Shown here one piece after another: positions 62,492 through 64,000 of a stretch of 64,000 nucleotides of DNA; position 1 is the first letter of the stretch; each line of letters opens with the position of its first letter. The translations under genes and the position numbers were made by a program. Source of the DNA: Deltaproteobacteria bacterium (GTDB lineage Bacteria > Myxococcota_A > UBA9160 > UBA4427). The stretch is from NCBI GenBank assembly GCA_016713665.1, contig JADJOR010000001.1:310001-374000 (forward strand). Reading direction: 5' to 3'. The notes below the pieces were generated by a model. It saw only the letters and a program-made list of their open reading frames with translations, was not told the origin of the DNA and did no database searches.

Positions 62492-63994
62492 TCAGAAGCT
62501 GTACTTGAGCTCGAGGTAGACGCGGTCGTTGTCGTCCCAGTTGCCGATGCCCTTGTCGGGGCCGCCGATGAACGCGAGCCAGCCGCCCTCGACCTTCCAG
62601 CTGTCCGTGAGCTCCCACTCGCCCGAGGCGCGGACGAGCCCGCCGTCCTGGGCGCGCTCGCCGAAGACGACGCCGAGCAGCGTCACGTCGAGGCGCTCCC
62701 GGAAGAAGGGGCGCGAGATGCGCAGGCCGGTCTCGAAGGTGCTCTGCTCGAAGAACTCGAGCAGGACCCGGCTCTTCGGCAGGTCGAGCCATTGCCGGTT
62801 CACGATCTCGAGCGCGACGGTCAGGGAGTCCGGCCCGTACCACTCGAGGCCGAGCATGCTGTCGAGGCGCTGCTTGTCGTCGCTCCAGAACGGCAGCGGC
62901 CCGACCGCCCGCGGCCGCAGCATCCGGACGTCGGTCAGCCAGGCGAGCTCGAACTTCGCGAGCCAGGCGCCGCGGGTCACGTTGCCTGCCGCGCCGACCA
63001 TGCCGTAGCGATTGCCCTCGAGGCGGGCGCCCGTCGCAGGCTCGACGTCGAGGACCCGGCTGGTCTCGTCGACCCAGGCCCCGAAGAGGCCGAAATCCCA
63101 GCCGCTGAAATTGCCCTCGAAGCGGCCGGCGAAGCCCGGCTTGCGGGAGAAGTTGCTCTCGTCGTCGGTGGGAAAGGTCACGATCAGGCCCGGCGCCTGG
63201 GCGAAGCGAGAGAGGTTCGGATAGAAGTCGCTGCCCGGCGGCGGGTTGCGGTCGAAGCGGGTCTCGAGGACGGCGAGGGCCTCGGCGGTCCATGGCCCGC
63301 TGCTCGCGTCGAGCTTCGCCATCGTGCGCGGGCGACGGAGATCCTCGATGTCGACGAGCCCCGGCTCCTTGTTGTCGAGGGGGTTCACGACGTCGACGAT
63401 GCGGAAGGTGTCCGAGCGGCCCCAGTTGACGATCTTGCGGCCGATGGTCAGGTCGACCCGGTCGTGGATCGGCCCGCCCAGGTAGACCTCGCCCGCATCG
63501 GCCTGCCATTCGTAGACGTCGAGCACCGGTCCGCCGTAGTCCCCGCGTCCCTTGATCCGATAGGCGAAGTCGTACCAGCCGAGGGCCTCGGCCCGGAGCA
63601 GCCAGTCCCGCGGAAGCTTCACGTCGAGCTGCAGGAAGCCGTCGAGATCGAGTCGGGTCAGGCCTCCGAAATCCGACGAGCGGCCCAGCTGATCCGGAAA
63701 GTCGGGGTCGGTCGGCGAGGTCGGGCGATCACCGTGGGCGGCGTCGTGGTCGAGGTAGCTCACGACGGCGCCGCTCGCGATCGAGCCCGAGAGGTCGACG
63801 TTGCGCCGGATCCAGTCGCCGAACGGAAGCTTCGAGATCCACTCGGGGCCCGGGAGCGTCGACCCGTCCGGCGCCGGAGATCCGAGGGCGGTCGCGTCGA
63901 AGTCGTCCTCGAATCCGCCCATCAGGTCGTCGAGCTCGCCGGCGTCGCTGGTCGGCGCGGAGGTCGGCGGGGAAGCGTCCGCCTCGTCCTGCAT
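62492..63994 (-). CDS. DUF1302-like outer-membrane beta-barrel protein (5' end outside window)
   Basis: At least 500 aa. The pattern of alternating strands, VDLTIGRKIVNWGRSDTFRI followed by VVNPLDNKEPG, is typical of DUF1302 porin-like proteins. The C-terminus is NDRVYLELKYSF with the terminal Phe expected for outer-membrane insertion by BamA. No signal peptide is seen at the ATG at 63994, and the frame stays open to base 64000, so the true N-terminus lies outside the window. The visible start is an acidic, Pro/Ser-rich stretch. It lies 184 bases upstream of moxR, which could be co-transcribed. Confidence 0.8.
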   Translation of the reverse strand: MQDEADASPPTSAPTSDAGELDDLMGGFEDDFDATALGSPAPDGSTLPGPEWISKLPFGDWIRRNVDLSGSIASGAVVSYLDHDAAHGDRPTSPTDPDFPDQLGRSSDFGGLTRLDLDGFLQLDVKLPRDWLLRAEALGWYDFAYRIKGRGDYGGPVLDVYEWQADAGEVYLGGPIHDRVDLTIGRKIVNWGRSDTFRIVDVVNPLDNKEPGLVDIEDLRRPRTMAKLDASSGPWTAEALAVLETRFDRNPPPGSDFYPNLSRFAQAPGLIVTFPTDDESNFSRKPGFAGRFEGNFSGWDFGLFGAWVDETSRVLDVEPATGARLEGNRYGMVGAAGNVTRGAWLAKFELAWLTDVRMLRPRAVGPLPFWSDDKQRLDSMLGLEWYGPDSLTVALEIVNRQWLDLPKSRVLLEFFEQSTFETGLRISRPFFRERLDVTLLGVVFGERAQDGGLVRASGEWELTDSWKVEGGWLAFIGGPDKGIGNWDDNDRVYLELKYSF

Positions 63995-64000
63995 CCGTTC

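Overview
This window comes from a high-GC chromosome (roughly 68-70% G+C by eye) of a diderm, Gram-negative-type bacterium. Evidence for an outer membrane is the LPS-export operon (lptC-lptA-lptB), a TolC-family outer-membrane protein and a porin-like barrel. The mix of short HPr kinase, PTS regulatory proteins without sugar permeases, SpoIID-domain protein, bactofilin, DUF4388/J-domain signalling protein, V4R/STAS protein, HD-GYP regulator and a large hybrid histidine kinase fits the former Deltaproteobacteria (Myxococcota, Desulfobacterota or Binatota grade). I cannot place it more finely. It looks like ordinary core chromosome: I see no prophage, insertion sequence, CRISPR array or integrase.

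Layout. 0.3-1.5 kb: sigma-70-type factor with a translationally coupled small protein. 1.5-3.9 kb (minus): acetolactate synthase ilvB-ilvN. 3.9-4.6 kb: non-coding, less GC-rich. 4.6-12 kb: one long LPS-export / sigma-54 / PTS-regulation operon (small exported protein, lptC, lptA-like fusion, lptB, rpoN, ptsN, hprK, rapZ, EIIA-Man, HPr), mostly joined by ATGA/GTGA overlaps. 12-17.5 kb: metK, SpoIID-domain protein, yajC-secD-secF, closed by a strong terminator. 17.7-27.2 kb: bactofilin (minus), TolC-family protein, ispD-ispF-cysS, uvrB-uvrC. 27.2-32.7 kb: secreted aspartic protease, two unknown proteins and ComEC. 32.8-37 kb (minus): hybrid kinase and TSUP permease. 37-40.2 kb: S9 peptidase and a putative zinc protease. 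40.2-45.3 kb (minus): AAA+ ATPase, then an operon HD-GYP regulator, V4R/STAS sensor, DUF4388-J-TPR protein. 45.4 kb: tRNA-Glu. 45.6-51 kb: accessory metabolic enzymes (amidohydrolase, GST, aldo/keto reductase, MiaE, dienelactone hydrolase, class V aminotransferase). 51.1-58.2 kb: an operon with a small membrane protein, dgt, a 398-aa unknown protein, an 1107-aa RG-rich protein with a DHH-like C-terminus, and queE. 58.2-62.3 kb (minus): MoxR, DUF58 and transglutaminase genes. 62.5-64 kb (minus): outer-membrane barrel protein running off the right edge.

Two points affect how the annotation is read. First, several housekeeping genes (rapZ, metK twice, uvrB, uvrC twice, the S9 peptidase, the zinc protease) carry single-base frameshifts, nearly all in G/C runs. 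This pattern suggests residual indel errors in the assembly rather than real gene loss, so I annotate them as intact genes with frameshifts. Second, a subset of monocistronic genes between 45 and 51 kb has a TAnnnT box 7-9 bases before the start codon and no Shine-Dalgarno sequence, which suggests leaderless transcripts.

The best candidates for undescribed biology are the 51-58 kb operon around the 1107-aa protein, the lptA-like gene fused to a TolB-N-like periplasmic domain with its 93-aa partner, and the HD-GYP / V4R-STAS / DUF4388-J-TPR signalling operon.
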